Source: Novosphingobium sp. Chol11 (GTDB lineage: Bacteria; Pseudomonadota; Alphaproteobacteria; Sphingomonadales; Sphingomonadaceae). From it: a DNA stretch of 36,578 nt. Shown here in pieces: positions 7,441-17,352 of this stretch (positions within the stretch are counted from its first letter, which is position 1; the number at the start of each line of letters is the position of its first letter). The translations under genes were made by a program, and so were the position numbers. The stretch covers positions 1 through 36,578 of the forward strand of contig NZ_CAMBTS010000016.1 in NCBI RefSeq assembly GCF_945870625.1, written 5' to 3'. Below the pieces are notes generated by a model. It did no database searches and was not told the origin of the DNA. It worked only from the letters and a program-made list of their open reading frames with translations.

Positions 7441-10184
7441 TGCGCGCCGGGCATGGTTTCAGTTTCGATGTCGTCCTCGCCGCCTTCAGCTTCGAGCACG
7501 CGCACTGCACCGACCACGCTTTCGCTATCCGAAACATTGAACAGCCGCACCCCCGCAGTGCCGCGCCCGATCACCCGCAAGGTGGTCAACGGCAAGCGGA
7601 TAAGCTTGGCCTGATCTGTAACCAGCATCAACTGATCGGCCCGCTCTACGGGGAAGCTGGCGACAACCGGGCCATTGCGCGCGATATTGTCGATATTGGT
7701 GATGCCTTGTCCGCCGCGTCCGGTCCGCCGATATTCGTAAGCCGATGAGAGCTTTCCATAACCATTGGAGCAGACCGTGAGGAGGAATTGCTCGCGCGCG
7801 GCCAGATCGGCGAAGCGTGCATCATCCATCAAACGCGGCGCGCGATCGGCGTCTTCGCCCTTCCACGGGGCATGGCGCAGGTAATCTTCGCGCTCGTCCT
7901 GATCGGCCACGCCGGCGCGGCGCAGCACCGACAGTGAAATGACTTCGTCCGGTTCGCCTTTGTCATTGGCCTTCAGCAGCATCCCGCGCACCCCGGTCGA
8001 TGTCCGGCTGGTAAACTCGCGCACGTCGTCGCCGGGGAAACGGATCGCCTTGCCCTGACGGCTCGCCAGCAAGACATCATCGCTATCCGACAGCAGGACC
8101 ACGCCGATCAGCCGATCATCCGGGGCATCGTCAAAACGCATCGCATATTTGCCGTTGCTCGGCACATTGGCGAAGGCATCCATGCTGTTGCGCCGCACAT
8201 TGCCCTTGGCCGTGGCGAACATCACATTGAGCGCGCCCCATGTGCTTTCATCTTCCGGGAGCGGCAAAACAGACGTGATCGTTTCGCCCTGATCGAGTGC
8301 CGGGAGCAGATTGACGACCGGCCGCCCGCGCGTGGTCGGCCCGCCTTCGGGGAGGCGCCAGACTTTCAGCCGGTACACTTTGCCGGCGGTGGAGAAGAAT
8401 AGCACCGGGGTGTGGGTCGATGTCACGAGCATCGTCGCAACCGCATCTTCGTCCTTGGTCGCCATGCCGCTGCGGCCCTTGCCGCCGCGGTTCTGGGCGC
8501 GGAACGTCGAGAGCGGCGTGCGCTTGATATAGCCATCGAGCGTGATCGTGACGACCATGTCCTCGCGCTCGATCAAGTCCTCATCCTCGATCCCATCGGC
8601 GGGCGAGGTGATCTGCGAGAGGCGCGGCGTGGCATACTTGTCGCGCACTTCGATCAGTTCTTCGCGCATCACCGTGTAGAGCTTGACACGGTCTCCCAGG
8701 ATGGCGAGGTATCTTGCAATTGCTTCGGCCAGAACCTCAAGCTCGGCACCGATCTCCTCGCGGCCGAGCGCGGTCAGGCGCACCAGCCTGAGTTCGAGAA
8801 TCGCGCGCACCTGAAAATCCGACAGACGGTAGCTGCTGCCCTCGGCGGCAAGGTCCTCGTCCTCGATGGCCTCCACGAGCTTAATGTAGGGCGCGATCTC
8901 GCCCATCGGCCATTCGCGCGCCAGCAGGGTTTCGCGGGCGAGGGCAGGGTTGGCTGAAGCGCGGATGATCCGCACAACTTCATCGAGATTGGTGACGGCA
9001 ACGACCAGACCGAGCAAGATATGCGCCCGGTCGCGCGCCTTATTGAGTTCAAACTTGGTCCGCCGCGTGATCACTTCCTCGCGGAAGCGCACGAAAGCTT
9101 CGATGATGTCCTTGAGCGAGAGCGTTTCTGGGCGTCCGCCGCGGATCGCTAGCATGTTGGCGGGGAAGTTCGATTGCGCCGGGGTATTGCGCCAGATCTG
9201 GTTGAGCACGACTTCGGGCGTTGCGTCGCGTTTCAGCTCGATGACCACGCGCACACCGGCTCTACTCGATTCGTCGCGGATATCCGAAATGCCCTCGATC
9301 CGCTTGTCCTTGGCGGCTTCGGCTAGTTTTTCGACCAGACCCGATTTGCCCACCTGGTAGGGGATCGAGGTGAGCACGATCGAGCGGCGGTCGCCGCGCC
9401 CTTCCTCGATCTTGTGCTGCGCGCGCATCACAATCGAGCCGCGCCCCTCGGTATAGGCCTTGCGTGCGCCGCTTGTGCCCAGAATGAGCGGCGCGGTCGG
9501 GAAATCGGGGGCCGGAATAATCTGCATCAGCTCGTCGATCGAGATCAGCGGATTGTCCATATAAGCGAGGCAGCCATCGATGACTTCGCCGAGGTTATGT
9601 GGCGGGATATTGGTCGCCATGCCCACAGCGATGCCGCCCGCGCCATTGACCAGCAGATTGGGAAAGCGCGCAGGCAGGACTTGCGGCTCGCTTTCCAGCC
9701 CGTCGTAGTTGGGTTGGAAGTTGACCGTATCCTTTTCGATGTCGCCCAGCAGGAAATCAGCGACTTTGGCGAGACGCGCCTCGGTATACCGCATCGAAGC
9801 CGGCGGATCTGGGTCCATCGAACCGAAATTGCCCTGACCATCGATGAGCGGCAGCCGCATGGACCAGTCTTGCGTCATGCGCGCCAGCGCATCGTAAATC
9901 GCGCTGTCACCATGCGGGTGATACTTGCCCATGCAATCGCCGACAATTCGCGCCGATTTGCGGTAGGGCTTGCCCGCGACGAAGCCGCTTTCATAGCCGG
10001 TCCACAGGATGCGGCGATGCACCGGCTTCAGACCATCCCGCACATCGGGCAGCGCGCGCGCCACGATCACGCTCATCGCGTAATCGAGGTAACTGGTCTT
10101 CATCTCATCGACGATGTCGATCTGCTGGAACTCGGGTTCCCGCGACGGAGAAGGGGGATCGATGATGCCGGTGTCGTCGCTCAC
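7437..10184 (-). CDS. gyrA: DNA gyrase subunit A
   Basis: A 915-residue GyrA, the breakage-reunion subunit that with GyrB introduces negative supercoils. Residues about 20-520 form the winged-helix/tower core with active-site Tyr133 ([10 protein letters not shown]). The C-terminal beta-pinwheel carries the GyrA box as QNRGGKG, which distinguishes it from ParC (canonical QRRGGKG). In the quinolone-resistance region, Ser94 and Asp98 (E. coli Ser83 and Asp87) are both wild type in [12 protein letters not shown], so no classical fluoroquinolone resistance substitution is present at these sites. The start is GTG at 10184 with no strong ribosome binding site. A 290-base gap separates it from the divergent TPR-like gene, and its stop overlaps the DUF952 start. 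Confidence 0.97.
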   Translation of the reverse strand: MSDDTGIIDPPSPSREPEFQQIDIVDEMKTSYLDYAMSVIVARALPDVRDGLKPVHRRILWTGYESGFVAGKPYRKSARIVGDCMGKYHPHGDSAIYDALARMTQDWSMRLPLIDGQGNFGSMDPDPPASMRYTEARLAKVADFLLGDIEKDTVNFQPNYDGLESEPQVLPARFPNLLVNGAGGIAVGMATNIPPHNLGEVIDGCLAYMDNPLISIDELMQIIPAPDFPTAPLILGTSGARKAYTEGRGSIVMRAQHKIEEGRGDRRSIVLTSIPYQVGKSGLVEKLAEAAKDKRIEGISDIRDESSRAGVRVVIELKRDATPEVVLNQIWRNTPAQSNFPANMLAIRGGRPETLSLKDIIEAFVRFREEVITRRTKFELNKARDRAHILLGLVVAVTNLDEVVRIIRASANPALARETLLAREWPMGEIAPYIKLVEAIEDEDLAAEGSSYRLSDFQVRAILELRLVRLTALGREEIGAELEVLAEAIARYLAILGDRVKLYTVMREELIEVRDKYATPRLSQITSPADGIEDEDLIEREDMVVTITLDGYIKRTPLSTFRAQNRGGKGRSGMATKDEDAVATMLVTSTHTPVLFFSTAGKVYRLKVWRLPEGGPTTRGRPVVNLLPALDQGETITSVLPLPEDESTWGALNVMFATAKGNVRRNSMDAFANVPSNGKYAMRFDDAPDDRLIGVVLLSDSDDVLLASRQGKAIRFPGDDVREFTSRTSTGVRGMLLKANDKGEPDEVISLSVLRRAGVADQDEREDYLRHAPWKGEDADRAPRLMDDARFADLAAREQFLLTVCSNGYGKLSSAYEYRRTGRGGQGITNIDNIARNGPVVASFPVERADQLMLVTDQAKLIRLPLTTLRVIGRGTAGVRLFNVSDSESVVGAVRVLEAEGGEDDIETETMPGAQ

Positions 10185-10474
10185 AGTGGTGGCTTTTTCG
10201 CTTGTCTGAGGGGAAGTGTGACAAGACTACGGCAACCGGGCGGCAAAGACCAGCAAGCTGCGCGGATGAGCGCCTGTTTTCCACATTTGCGCTCACCTGC
10301 CTTAACGGCGCGGTGGATTTGCATTCAAACGCGGTTCACGCGCTTGCACATAGTTACAATTCGTTGCCAAGGGCGCAATATCGCGCCACAGCAGAGCGCA
10401 TGGTTATGGAGCTTTGGACGGCGCGCCGGGATGATTTCCGGAATTGCCTCCATGGCATAAAAGGAGAGAATTGG
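10185..10474. other. Divergent intergenic region between gyrA and the TPR-like gene
   Basis: These 290 bases separate two divergent starts and should hold both promoters. I see no convincing -35/-10 pair and no further gene. An open frame extends leftward in frame with the TPR-like gene, but it lacks a ribosome binding site and reads as non-coding. Confidence 0.5.
10462..10466 (+). promoter_or_regulatory. Ribosome binding site deciding the TPR-like gene start
   Basis: AGGAG lies 8 bases before the ATG at 10475, which begins directly with a signal peptide. This excludes the longer in-frame reading to the left. Confidence 0.75.
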
Positions 10475-11797
10475 ATGCGGCTTTCTCGTTCGAACTTTGT
10501 CAGCGGCGCGCAAGCAGCGCTTGCCTTTGCGCTTCTCGGCGGCGTTGCCGGGATCACGGTGGCCCCTGCCGCTGCGTTGGCCAAAGAGAAAGAAGCGCCC
10601 AAGCCATCCTATTCCAAAGAATTCGTGGCGGCTGCAGGACCGATCCAGAAAACGCTGACCACCGCCGGTGCTGCAAAGGCCAAGGGCATCACGGACGCCA
10701 ACCTGAGGGCGACGCTTGGCAACGCTGCGGCCGAGCTCGCCGCAGCGGAAGCCGTCGTAAAGACCTCGCAGGACCGGATCGCGGCAGGCCAATTTGCCGT
10801 GCAGCTCGGCGGCTGGCTGGAAGATAGCAAGATGCGCAAGCGCGGCATCAAGAACATGCTGGATAGCGGCCTGCTGGAGGCTGACAAAGTCCCGCTGTCC
10901 AATTTTTATCTCGGCTACTTCAGCTATGCCGAAAACGATTGGCCAGGGGCGGTCGACGCGCTGACCAAAGCGGTTCAGGGCAATGTGGCCGAAAACGCAG
11001 CTGCCGAAATGCTCGCGGATGCATATGCCCAGCAAGGCAAGGGTGCTGAGGGACTGACCGCGCTGCGTATGGCTGTCGATGTCCGTAAAGCCGCTGGTTC
11101 GGCAGTGCCTTCAGCCTGGTATAAGCGCGCGCAAGTCATCGCTTACAAGGGCAAGCTGGGCCCGCAGGCGATCGAATGGTCGCTGCTTCAGGTTGCTGCC
11201 GAACCCACCGCGATCAACTTCTTGGGGGCCGGCCAGCTGGTCCGCGAGTTCAGCACTTTCGGCAAAGAGGAGTCGCTCGATCTTGGACGGCTGTTCCTGC
11301 GCACGGGCGCGCTGGAAGAAAGTCCGAAGGTCGTTGAGCGCGAATACATCGAATATATCGAATCGGCCGACCCGCGTCGCTTGCCCGGCGAAGTTCTGAA
11401 GATCACCGAGGCGGCCATTGCCAAGGGTGTACTCAAGCCGGGCGACATGTTCGTGTCCGACGCGCTGAGCCAGTCGAAGGGCCGCGTCGCTGCGGATCAG
11501 GCATCGCTTCCGGCGCTGGAGCGCGATGCGAAGACCGCAGCAAATGGGAAAACCGCGCAAGCGGCTGGCGATGCTTTCCTCTCCTATGGCGAAGCTGCGA
11601 AAGCCGAAGAAATGTATGCTACCGCTATCGCAAAGGGCGGCATCGATCAGGACCGAACGCTCACCCGGCTCGGCATCGCCCAAGTGGACTCTGGCAAGTT
11701 TGCTGAAGCGCAGGCTACTTTCGCCAAAGTCACTGGCATCCGCGCGCCTCTCGCCAAGCTATGGGCGATTCATGCGGCATCAAAAGCAGGCAGCTAA
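10475..11797 (+). CDS. Secreted TPR-like repeat protein
   Basis: A 440-residue protein with a signal peptide (basic MRLSR start, hydrophobic 12-30, likely cleavage after Ala36 in AAALA-KEKE). The mature part is Ala/Lys-rich and helical. TPR-like helix pairs are visible around NFYLGYFSYAENDWPGAVDA (about residue 140), in the next pair (AENAAAEMLADAYAQQGK), and at the C-terminus (YGEAAKAEEMYATAIAKGG and GIAQVDSGKFAEAQATF). TPR proteins of this type hold partners together in the periplasm or at the outer membrane. I do not recognise a specific family or function. It stands alone, with its own ribosome binding site and a strong terminator after it, so it is probably a single-gene transcript. Confidence 0.75.
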   Translation: MRLSRSNFVSGAQAALAFALLGGVAGITVAPAAALAKEKEAPKPSYSKEFVAAAGPIQKTLTTAGAAKAKGITDANLRATLGNAAAELAAAEAVVKTSQDRIAAGQFAVQLGGWLEDSKMRKRGIKNMLDSGLLEADKVPLSNFYLGYFSYAENDWPGAVDALTKAVQGNVAENAAAEMLADAYAQQGKGAEGLTALRMAVDVRKAAGSAVPSAWYKRAQVIAYKGKLGPQAIEWSLLQVAAEPTAINFLGAGQLVREFSTFGKEESLDLGRLFLRTGALEESPKVVEREYIEYIESADPRRLPGEVLKITEAAIAKGVLKPGDMFVSDALSQSKGRVAADQASLPALERDAKTAANGKTAQAAGDAFLSYGEAAKAEEMYATAIAKGGIDQDRTLTRLGIAQVDSGKFAEAQATFAKVTGIRAPLAKLWAIHAASKAGS

Positions 11798-11837
11798 CGC
11801 CCCGAGCTTGCACCAAAATCAGAGCTCATAAAACTGG

Positions 11838-11868
11838 AGGGCGGTCCTTGGGGCCGCCCTTTTCGTTT
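11838..11868 (+). terminator. Rho-independent terminator after the TPR-like gene
   Basis: AGGGCGGTCC (11838-11847) pairs with GGGGCCGCCCT-side bases 11851-11860 in a stem of up to 10 bp with a 3-base loop, followed by TTTTCGTTT. It lies between convergent genes. On the opposite strand the stem is followed by CCAGTTTTAT, so weak two-way function is possible. Confidence 0.85.
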
Positions 11869-11876
11869 GGCTTTTT

Positions 11877-12530
11877 TCAAACGACCGGTTCGAACTCGCC
11901 CGTGCTCTCGTCGAGCAGATGAAGCACGCCATCGGAAATGGCAAAATACGCGCCGCGGAGCTTCAATTGGCCATCTGCTTCCTTCTGCCGGATGGAGGGA
12001 AAGGTGCGCAGATTGTCGAGGCTTACTTTGACGCCGGCCAGCTCCATCGCTCTTTCTGCTAATGGACCGCTGGTGCCAAGAGTCGCGGCGATCGGTTCGC
12101 GCGCCTGATCGAGCAGGCTGATCCAGTCTGCAACGAAACCACCTTCGCCTAGCTGTGCACCGCGCATTTCGCGCGTCAACGCCACGCGGCAGCCTCCACA
12201 AGCACCGTGGCCCATGACTACGATCTTTTTGACCTTCAGTACATGCACCGCAAATTCGAGCGCTGCCGAAACCCCGTGATGGCCCGGAATGGTTTCAAAT
12301 GGCGGAACCAGCGCTGCCACATTGCGCACCACGAAAATCTCGCCAGGATCGGTATCGAAAATCTGCGCAGGATCGACTCGGCTGTCCGAGCAGGCGATGA
12401 TCATGACCTGCGGATCCTGCCCCCTGCGCAGCTGCTTCCAGCGCTCTAGCTTGGGCGTCCAATCCTCCTCGCGAAAATGGCGATAGCCCTTCAGCAGGTG
12501 TTCTAATTCGGGAGAAGGCTTGATGGTCAT
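11877..12530 (-). CDS. Beta-class carbonic anhydrase
   Basis: A 217-residue beta-carbonic anhydrase, a zinc enzyme interconverting carbon dioxide and bicarbonate in the cytoplasm. The zinc ligands and the catalytic dyad are all present: Cys47 and Asp49 and Arg51 in ACSDSRVDP, and His108 and Cys111 in GHGACGGC. IFVVRNVAALV follows the first motif as usual. The start at 12530 gives the usual N-terminus; an upstream in-frame start at 12608 would run into lipA and is unlikely. No strong ribosome binding site is visible. The gene is divergent from lipA with 65 bases between the starts and ends facing the terminator of the TPR-like gene. Confidence 0.95.
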   Translation of the reverse strand: MTIKPSPELEHLLKGYRHFREEDWTPKLERWKQLRRGQDPQVMIIACSDSRVDPAQIFDTDPGEIFVVRNVAALVPPFETIPGHHGVSAALEFAVHVLKVKKIVVMGHGACGGCRVALTREMRGAQLGEGGFVADWISLLDQAREPIAATLGTSGPLAERAMELAGVKVSLDNLRTFPSIRQKEADGQLKLRGAYFAISDGVLHLLDESTGEFEPVV

Positions 12531-12595
12531 GAGCGGTTGCTTGGGCTTTTCAAATGACACTTTCAAGCACGCGCTAGAACGCCTATCTGCATGCG

Positions 12596-13537
12596 ATGAG
12601 CAATCCATCGATCAGCACTCGCGATATTGAGCCCGCCCGCCAACGCAAACCCGATTGGATCCGTGTAAAGGCGCCCACCAGCAAGGGCTATAACGAGACC
12701 AAGGCGTTGATGCGCGGCCTTGGCTTGACCACGGTATGCGAAGAGGCTGCCTGTCCCAATATCGGCGAATGCTGGACCAAGAAGCATGCGACAGTAATGA
12801 TTCTTGGCGATGTCTGCACCCGCGCCTGCGCATTTTGCAACGTCAAGACCGGGATGCCGCGCGCGGTTGATCTGGCTGAACCGGGGCACGTGGCCGAAGC
12901 CGCCGCGAAACTGGGGCTTGAGCATATCGTCATCACCTCGGTCGACCGGGATGATCTGCCCGATGGCGGGGCCAGCCAGTTCGTGGAGGTGATCCGCGCG
13001 CTCCGCGCCATGACCCCTGCAACTACCATTGAAATCCTCACGCCCGACTTTCGCGGCAAGGCGCAAAGTGCGGTGGAATCGATCGTCGTGGCTGGGCCCG
13101 ATGTTTATAATCACAATCTGGAGACCGTTCCCCGGCTTTACCCCATGATCCGCCCGGGTGCGCGGTACTATGCCTCGCTGCGGCTGCTCGAACAGGTTAA
13201 GCGGCATGATCCACGCATCTTTACCAAGTCTGGAATCATGCTCGGTCTCGGTGAGGAGCGGCTTGAGGTCCATCAGGTGATGGACGACATGCGTTCGGCG
13301 CAGATCGATTTTCTGACGATGGGCCAGTATCTTCAGCCCACCCCCAAACACGCCAAAGTGATCGACTTCATCACGCCCAAAGCGTTTGACGCATTCGGTG
13401 CCATTGCCCGGGCGAAGGGCTTTTTGCAGGTCGCGGCAAGCCCGCTCACCCGTTCAAGCTATCACGCGGGCGAAGATTTTGCGGCGATGCGCGCCGCGCG
13501 GGAAGCGGGTTTGGCCAAAGCTGCGGCGAAAGGCTGA
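12596..13537 (+). CDS. lipA: Lipoyl synthase
   Basis: A 313-residue radical SAM lipoyl synthase. It inserts two sulfurs into protein-bound octanoyl chains, giving the lipoyl cofactor used by pyruvate dehydrogenase, including the lipoyl domain of the E1 beta protein in this window. Both iron-sulfur cluster sites are intact: the auxiliary cluster C48-x4-C53-x5-C59 and the radical SAM cluster C74-x3-C78-x2-C81. The conserved C-terminal RSSYHAGE segment supplies the serine ligand of the auxiliary cluster. The ATG at 12596 has no clear ribosome binding site, so leaderless or weakly initiated translation is possible. The COQ10-like gene starts 7 bases after the stop. Confidence 0.97.
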   Translation: MSNPSISTRDIEPARQRKPDWIRVKAPTSKGYNETKALMRGLGLTTVCEEAACPNIGECWTKKHATVMILGDVCTRACAFCNVKTGMPRAVDLAEPGHVAEAAAKLGLEHIVITSVDRDDLPDGGASQFVEVIRALRAMTPATTIEILTPDFRGKAQSAVESIVVAGPDVYNHNLETVPRLYPMIRPGARYYASLRLLEQVKRHDPRIFTKSGIMLGLGEERLEVHQVMDDMRSAQIDFLTMGQYLQPTPKHAKVIDFITPKAFDAFGAIARAKGFLQVAASPLTRSSYHAGEDFAAMRAAREAGLAKAAAKG

Positions 13538-13544
13538 AGCAGGC

Positions 13545-14006
13545 GTGCCAAAGATCGCCGAGACTCGCCATTTGCCTTGGTCAGCCGAACAGATGTTCGA
13601 CCTTGTCGCCGATGTGAAGCGCTACCCAGAGTTTCTGCCATGGGTGGTGGCGACCCGGATCCGATCGGACAGTGCCGATGAGATGGTGGCTGATATGATG
13701 GTCGGATTCAATGTCATCAACGAGAAGTTCACCTCGCGCGTGCGCAAGCATCGCGCCGAGCAGATCGCGGTCGACTATGTCGATGGGCCGCTCAAAAACT
13801 TGCGCAATATCTGGCAATTCACGCCTGCTGGCCCAAACGCCTGCGTAATCGATTTCAGCGTTGATTTCAGCTTTCGCAATGTCATTTTCGAAAAGCTGGC
13901 CGGGCAGTATCTTGATCGCGCTTTCCGCAAGATGGTCGCGGCGTTCGAAGGTCGGGCTCAAAAGCTTTACGGCAGCAGCAGTTCGAGCGCGACGACGGCA
14001 GCCTGA
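13545..14006 (+). CDS. COQ10/RatA-like SRPBCC protein
   Basis: A 153-residue START/SRPBCC-fold protein of the coenzyme Q-binding COQ10 type (also called RatA-like). It begins with ETRHLPWSAEQMFDLVADV and YPEFLPWV, the signature of this group, and ends with a long C-terminal helix (FRKMVAAFEGRAQKLYG). Members bind ubiquinone and assist its use in respiration; the bacterial RatA toxin name applies to only one characterised case. The GTG at 13545 is chosen because it begins just before the conserved region, 7 bases after lipA. A lipA-coq10 pair is common in alphaproteobacteria. Its last 40 bases overlap the convergent cinA gene. The tail is unusually Ser/Ala/Thr-rich. Confidence 0.85.
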   Translation: MPKIAETRHLPWSAEQMFDLVADVKRYPEFLPWVVATRIRSDSADEMVADMMVGFNVINEKFTSRVRKHRAEQIAVDYVDGPLKNLRNIWQFTPAGPNACVIDFSVDFSFRNVIFEKLAGQYLDRAFRKMVAAFEGRAQKLYGSSSSSATTAA

Positions 14007-14470
14007 TGCCGCACTTCCGCGCGGGTGCTCGTTGGCGCGAAGAGCTTTGTTTCTGAATTTACCGCCTCGGGATCCTCGCCACGTTCGGCGCGAGCGAACA
14101 CGACGGTGCCTATAGGCTTCAGTTCGCTGCCGCCGCCGGGGCCGGCCACTCCGGTGATCGCAACCGTGACATCTGCGCGCGAATACTTGAGCGCGCCTTG
14201 CGCCATTGACCAAGCGACTGCGAGCGATACCGCGCCGAAGGTATCGATTAGATCCAGCGAGACACCGAGCATCTCATGCTTGGCCTCGTTCGAATATGTC
14301 ACAAAGCCGCGATCAAACACTGCCGAGCTTCCCGCAATTTCGGTCAGCGCGGCGGCGACAAGCCCGCCGGTGCAGCTTTCTGCCACGGCGATGGTTCGGC
14401 CAGAGGCCTGGTTGGCGGCAATCACTTTGGCCGCGAGCGCGATCAGATCGGGGGGGAGAAGGGCGTCCAT
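13967..14470 (-). CDS. pncC: CinA-like nicotinamide-nucleotide amidase (stand-alone C-terminal domain)
   Basis: A 167-residue stand-alone CinA C-terminal domain, the PncC type that deamidates nicotinamide mononucleotide to nicotinate mononucleotide in NAD recycling. Key features are VAESCTGGL with the catalytic Ser32, FVTYSNEAK, and ITGVAGPGGGS with the glycine-rich loop. The N-terminal MoCF-like domain of full CinA is absent, as in many proteobacteria. The gene follows the secreted four-cysteine gene by 8 bases and is probably cotranscribed with it and ispDF. Its 3' end overlaps the convergent COQ10-like gene by 40 bases. Confidence 0.9.
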   Translation of the reverse strand: MDALLPPDLIALAAKVIAANQASGRTIAVAESCTGGLVAAALTEIAGSSAVFDRGFVTYSNEAKHEMLGVSLDLIDTFGAVSLAVAWSMAQGALKYSRADVTVAITGVAGPGGGSELKPIGTVVFARAERGEDPEAVNSETKLFAPTSTRAEVRHQAAVVALELLLP

Positions 14471-14478
14471 TGTTCAGT

Positions 14479-15024
14479 TCAGCTCCGCGACGGACAGATC
14501 GAAAATTTCGATGCCTTGTCCGCGCCGGCCTTATCGGCCAGAACGATCACAAAGGCGATGAGTTCGGCCGTATTCTGCGGCGGCAAAGGTGCGATCAGGC
14601 TGACGCCGCGTTCGATGGCTTTGCACCGATCGGGTTTGATCTTGCTGGCGACGAGTTGCGCCACAAGGCCTTCGGCAAACGGCTGCAGGGCGCTGTCGGG
14701 AAGCTTGGCGATCACGTCGCGCGTTTCGGCGTCTTTGCTAGCTCCCAGTTTGAGGAAAGCGGCCTTCGCGCCGGGCCAATTGGCAGGCTTGCCAGCAGCA
14801 AAGCGAGCCACCAGCGCCGGCCCTTGCCCGCCGAAATATCCTTGCGGCGAGAGCTGCGGTCGGCAGGTCTTGATCGTGCTTTCCATGACCGTGGGCAGGG
14901 CAAAGCTGACCAGGCTGACGACTTCCTGCTCTGAAAGGCAGGCGGCATCTTGTGCCAGCGCGCATTGCCCGGCGGCGAGCGCCGCCAGCGCGGCAAAACT
15001 TGGTAACAAGCGTTTGGCGATCAT
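14479..15024 (-). CDS. Secreted four-cysteine protein of unknown function
   Basis: A 181-residue protein with a clear signal peptide (MIAKRLLP, hydrophobic to residue 20, likely cleavage after Ala24 in CALA-QDAA). The mature part has four cysteines (Cys29, Cys54, Cys134 and Cys177), which could form two disulfides in the periplasm. The rest is helical and Ala/Leu/Lys-rich. I do not recognise a family. The ATG at 15024 is chosen because it begins the signal peptide and has GGAAGAAAG upstream; a longer reading to 15105 would overlap ispDF. The gene sits between ispDF (34-base gap) and cinA (8-base gap) on the same strand, so it is probably in their operon. Confidence 0.75.
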   Translation of the reverse strand: MIAKRLLPSFAALAALAAGQCALAQDAACLSEQEVVSLVSFALPTVMESTIKTCRPQLSPQGYFGGQGPALVARFAAGKPANWPGAKAAFLKLGASKDAETRDVIAKLPDSALQPFAEGLVAQLVASKIKPDRCKAIERGVSLIAPLPPQNTAELIAFVIVLADKAGADKASKFSICPSRS

Positions 15025-15058
15025 GGCGTGACTTTCTTCCAATGTTGGGCTTCCAAAG

Positions 15059-16195
15059 TTAGGCCGCAACGAGTGTTGCGATGGCTTGAGCGGCGATGCC
15101 CTCACCGCGTCCGGTCAGGCCGAGGCGTTCGGTCGTTGTGGCTTTAACGCTGACCTGCCCGATTTGGATCCCAAGAATGTGCGCCAGCCGCGCCCGCATG
15201 GCCATCTTGTGCGGCCCGATGCGCGGAGCCTCGCAGATAATGGTGACGTCGACATTGGCGATGACCATCCCCGCCGCCATCACCAGTGCGCCGGCGTGGG
15301 CGAGAAAGCGATCGGAAGCCGCGCCCTTCCATTGCGGGTCCGATGGAGGAAAATGATCTCCGATATCGCCTGCCGCCAATGCGCCGAGCAACGCATCGAC
15401 CAGCGAATGGATCGCAACGTCGGCATCGCTATGGCCCGATAGCCCCAAGGGATGATCAAGCTTCACCCCGCACAGCCATAGGTCCTCACCCTCAACCAGC
15501 CGGTGAACGTCAAATCCCATGCCGGTGCGCGGCATCAACGTGGTCATCTGGTTTTCCTCAAAATCGGTGGCAAAGGTTATTTTGCGCAGCCGTTCATCAC
15601 CCTCGACCAGCGCGACATCTAGACCAGCGGCGTCGGCAACGGAGGCATCGTCGCTGGCCTCCAATGCGCTTGACCAGGCTTGGTGCGCATCAAGGATGGC
15701 ATCAAACCGAAAGGCTTGCGGGGTCTGCACCCTGTAAAGTTCTTCGCGCGGCACCGCTGCTTCGCGCATTCCGCCGTCGCCGCGCACCACGCTATCGACC
15801 ACCGGCAATACCGGGATTGCTCCGGGATGGGCCGCCAGTGCTCCAATCAGCCGCTCGATCACTGATTCAGGAAGATCGGGCCGCGCGGCGTCGTGGATCA
15901 ACACGGCCTCGGGCGCTGCGCCGCCCAGCGCTTCCAATCCGGCTTTGACCGAAGCCTGCCGGGTTGCGCCGCCGCTAACCAGGCGCACGCCGGGGACACC
16001 GAGCAGCGCTTCAGCCGCGACACTTTCAAACCCTTGCGGAATCGCGACAATGATCGGGGTGATGCCGTTTGCCGCCAGGATTTCAACCGAATGGCGCAAG
16101 AGCGGCTTGCCGCGCCACAGCGCGAACTGTTTGGGCAAGGTCCCGCCCGCCCGCAGGCCTCTGCCCCCGGCAACGACAAGCGCGGCTATGCGCAT
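15059..16195 (-). CDS. ispDF: Bifunctional IspD/IspF enzyme of the MEP isoprenoid pathway
   Basis: A 378-residue fusion catalysing two steps of the methylerythritol phosphate pathway to isoprenoid precursors. The IspD part (about 1-215) transfers CMP to MEP; its nucleotide-binding signature AGGRGLRAGGTLPKQF spans 9-24, and HDAARP is at 101-106. The IspF part (about 222-378) makes the cyclodiphosphate; its zinc ligands are Asp229, His231 and His263 (GFDVHRL and SDADVAIH), and the C-terminus has KATTTERLGLTGRGEGI. Such fusions are typical of alphaproteobacteria and epsilonproteobacteria. The ATG at 16195 begins directly at the IspD fold. It is divergent from dusB with 128 bases between. Confidence 0.97.
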   Translation of the reverse strand: MRIAALVVAGGRGLRAGGTLPKQFALWRGKPLLRHSVEILAANGITPIIVAIPQGFESVAAEALLGVPGVRLVSGGATRQASVKAGLEALGGAAPEAVLIHDAARPDLPESVIERLIGALAAHPGAIPVLPVVDSVVRGDGGMREAAVPREELYRVQTPQAFRFDAILDAHQAWSSALEASDDASVADAAGLDVALVEGDERLRKITFATDFEENQMTTLMPRTGMGFDVHRLVEGEDLWLCGVKLDHPLGLSGHSDADVAIHSLVDALLGALAAGDIGDHFPPSDPQWKGAASDRFLAHAGALVMAAGMVIANVDVTIICEAPRIGPHKMAMRARLAHILGIQIGQVSVKATTTERLGLTGRGEGIAAQAIATLVAA

Positions 16196-16323
16196 CGTAG
16201 CCGGGGCCGCATCGCGGTGCAGGGCGGAAACGGGGTCATTGAGCGTGCCCCTTACAGAACTTGCCGAGGGGGATGCAATCCAGTAAGCGCATGCCTGTTT
16301 TTTAGGCAGATACGGTTCAAGCC

Positions 16324-17352
16324 ATGACTTCGCTTCTCATCCCGCCCAAGCTGGCCGCCATCAACATCGGTCCGGTGCAGATCCTCTGCCCAGTGGTGCT
16401 TGCCCCGATGACCGGGGTTTCCGATTTGCCGTTTCGGACGATGGTGCGCCGCTTCGGCTCGGGGCTGAACGTCACCGAAATGCTCGCCTCGCCCGCCGCA
16501 ATCCGCGAGACACGGCAATCGATCCAGAAATGGGCGTGGGATCCAAGTGAAGAGCCGGTCTCGATGCAGCTGGTCGGCTGCGATCCGGCCCAGATGGCGG
16601 AGGCGGCAAAGCTCTCGGAAGACCGCGGTGCCGCCATCATCGATATAAACATGGGTTGCCCTGTCCGCAAAGTCGTGAACGGCGAGGCCGGATCGGCGCT
16701 GATGCGCGATGTTCGCCTTGCCGCCGCGCTGATCGAAGCAACGGTCAAGGCAGTCAAAGTGCCGGTAACCGTCAAGATGCGGATGGGTTGGTGCCATGAC
16801 AGCCTCAATGCGCCAGAACTCGCGCGGATCGCGCAGGATATCGGCGCGCAGATGATCACGGTCCACGGCCGCACCCGCAACCAGATGTACAAAGGCGCGG
16901 CGGATTGGCGCTTTGTACGAAAGGTGAAGGACGCCGTTTCGATCCCCGTACTGGTCAATGGCGATATCTGCGAGATTGCCGATGCCGCCGCAGCGCTCGA
17001 GCAAAGCGGCGCAGACGGGGTGATGATCGGGCGGGGCGCTTATGGAAGGCCCTGGCTGCTCGGTCAGATCATGCATTGGCTCGAGACCGGCGAGCAACGG
17101 AGCGATCCCACGCTGGCCCAGCAATATGCGCTTGTCATCGAACACTACCAGGCCATGTTGGATCACTACGGCCCGGTAACCGGGGTCAACATGGCGCGCA
17201 AACATATCGGCTGGTACACAAAGGGACTGAACGGTTCGGCTGAATTTCGCAACCGGGTCAATTTCATCGATGAACCTGCAGAAGTGCTGGCCAGCCTTGC
17301 GGCTTTCTACACGCGGCTGCTAGCCGCGCCGGAACGGCTTATCGCCGCATGA
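16324..17352 (+). CDS. dusB: tRNA-dihydrouridine synthase B (NifR3 type)
   Basis: A 342-residue FMN-dependent dihydrouridine synthase that reduces a uridine in tRNA. The N-terminal TIM barrel begins [15 protein letters not shown]; the catalytic Cys112 sits in [10 protein letters not shown], and [18 protein letters not shown] and GRGAYGRPW complete the barrel. This is the gene long called nifR3, which lies upstream of ntrBC in many alphaproteobacteria. Its stop overlaps the ntrB start by four bases (ATGA), so it heads the nitrogen-regulation operon. The promoter must lie in the 128 bases shared with ispDF. Confidence 0.96.
   Translation: MTSLLIPPKLAAINIGPVQILCPVVLAPMTGVSDLPFRTMVRRFGSGLNVTEMLASPAAIRETRQSIQKWAWDPSEEPVSMQLVGCDPAQMAEAAKLSEDRGAAIIDINMGCPVRKVVNGEAGSALMRDVRLAAALIEATVKAVKVPVTVKMRMGWCHDSLNAPELARIAQDIGAQMITVHGRTRNQMYKGAADWRFVRKVKDAVSIPVLVNGDICEIADAAAALEQSGADGVMIGRGAYGRPWLLGQIMHWLETGEQRSDPTLAQQYALVIEHYQAMLDHYGPVTGVNMARKHIGWYTKGLNGSAEFRNRVNFIDEPAEVLASLAAFYTRLLAAPERLIAA

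Noticed and set aside
7437..10184. Quinolone-resistance mutation in gyrA
   Set aside because: Ser94 and Asp98, at the classical positions, are the susceptible residues.
10202..10474. N-terminal extension of the TPR-like protein from an upstream ATG
   Set aside because: The extension lacks a ribosome binding site and would bury a clear signal peptide inside the protein.
13545..14006. RatA toxin of a toxin-antitoxin pair
   Set aside because: The protein is COQ10-like, follows lipA, and no RatB-like partner is adjacent; a quinone-binding role is more likely.
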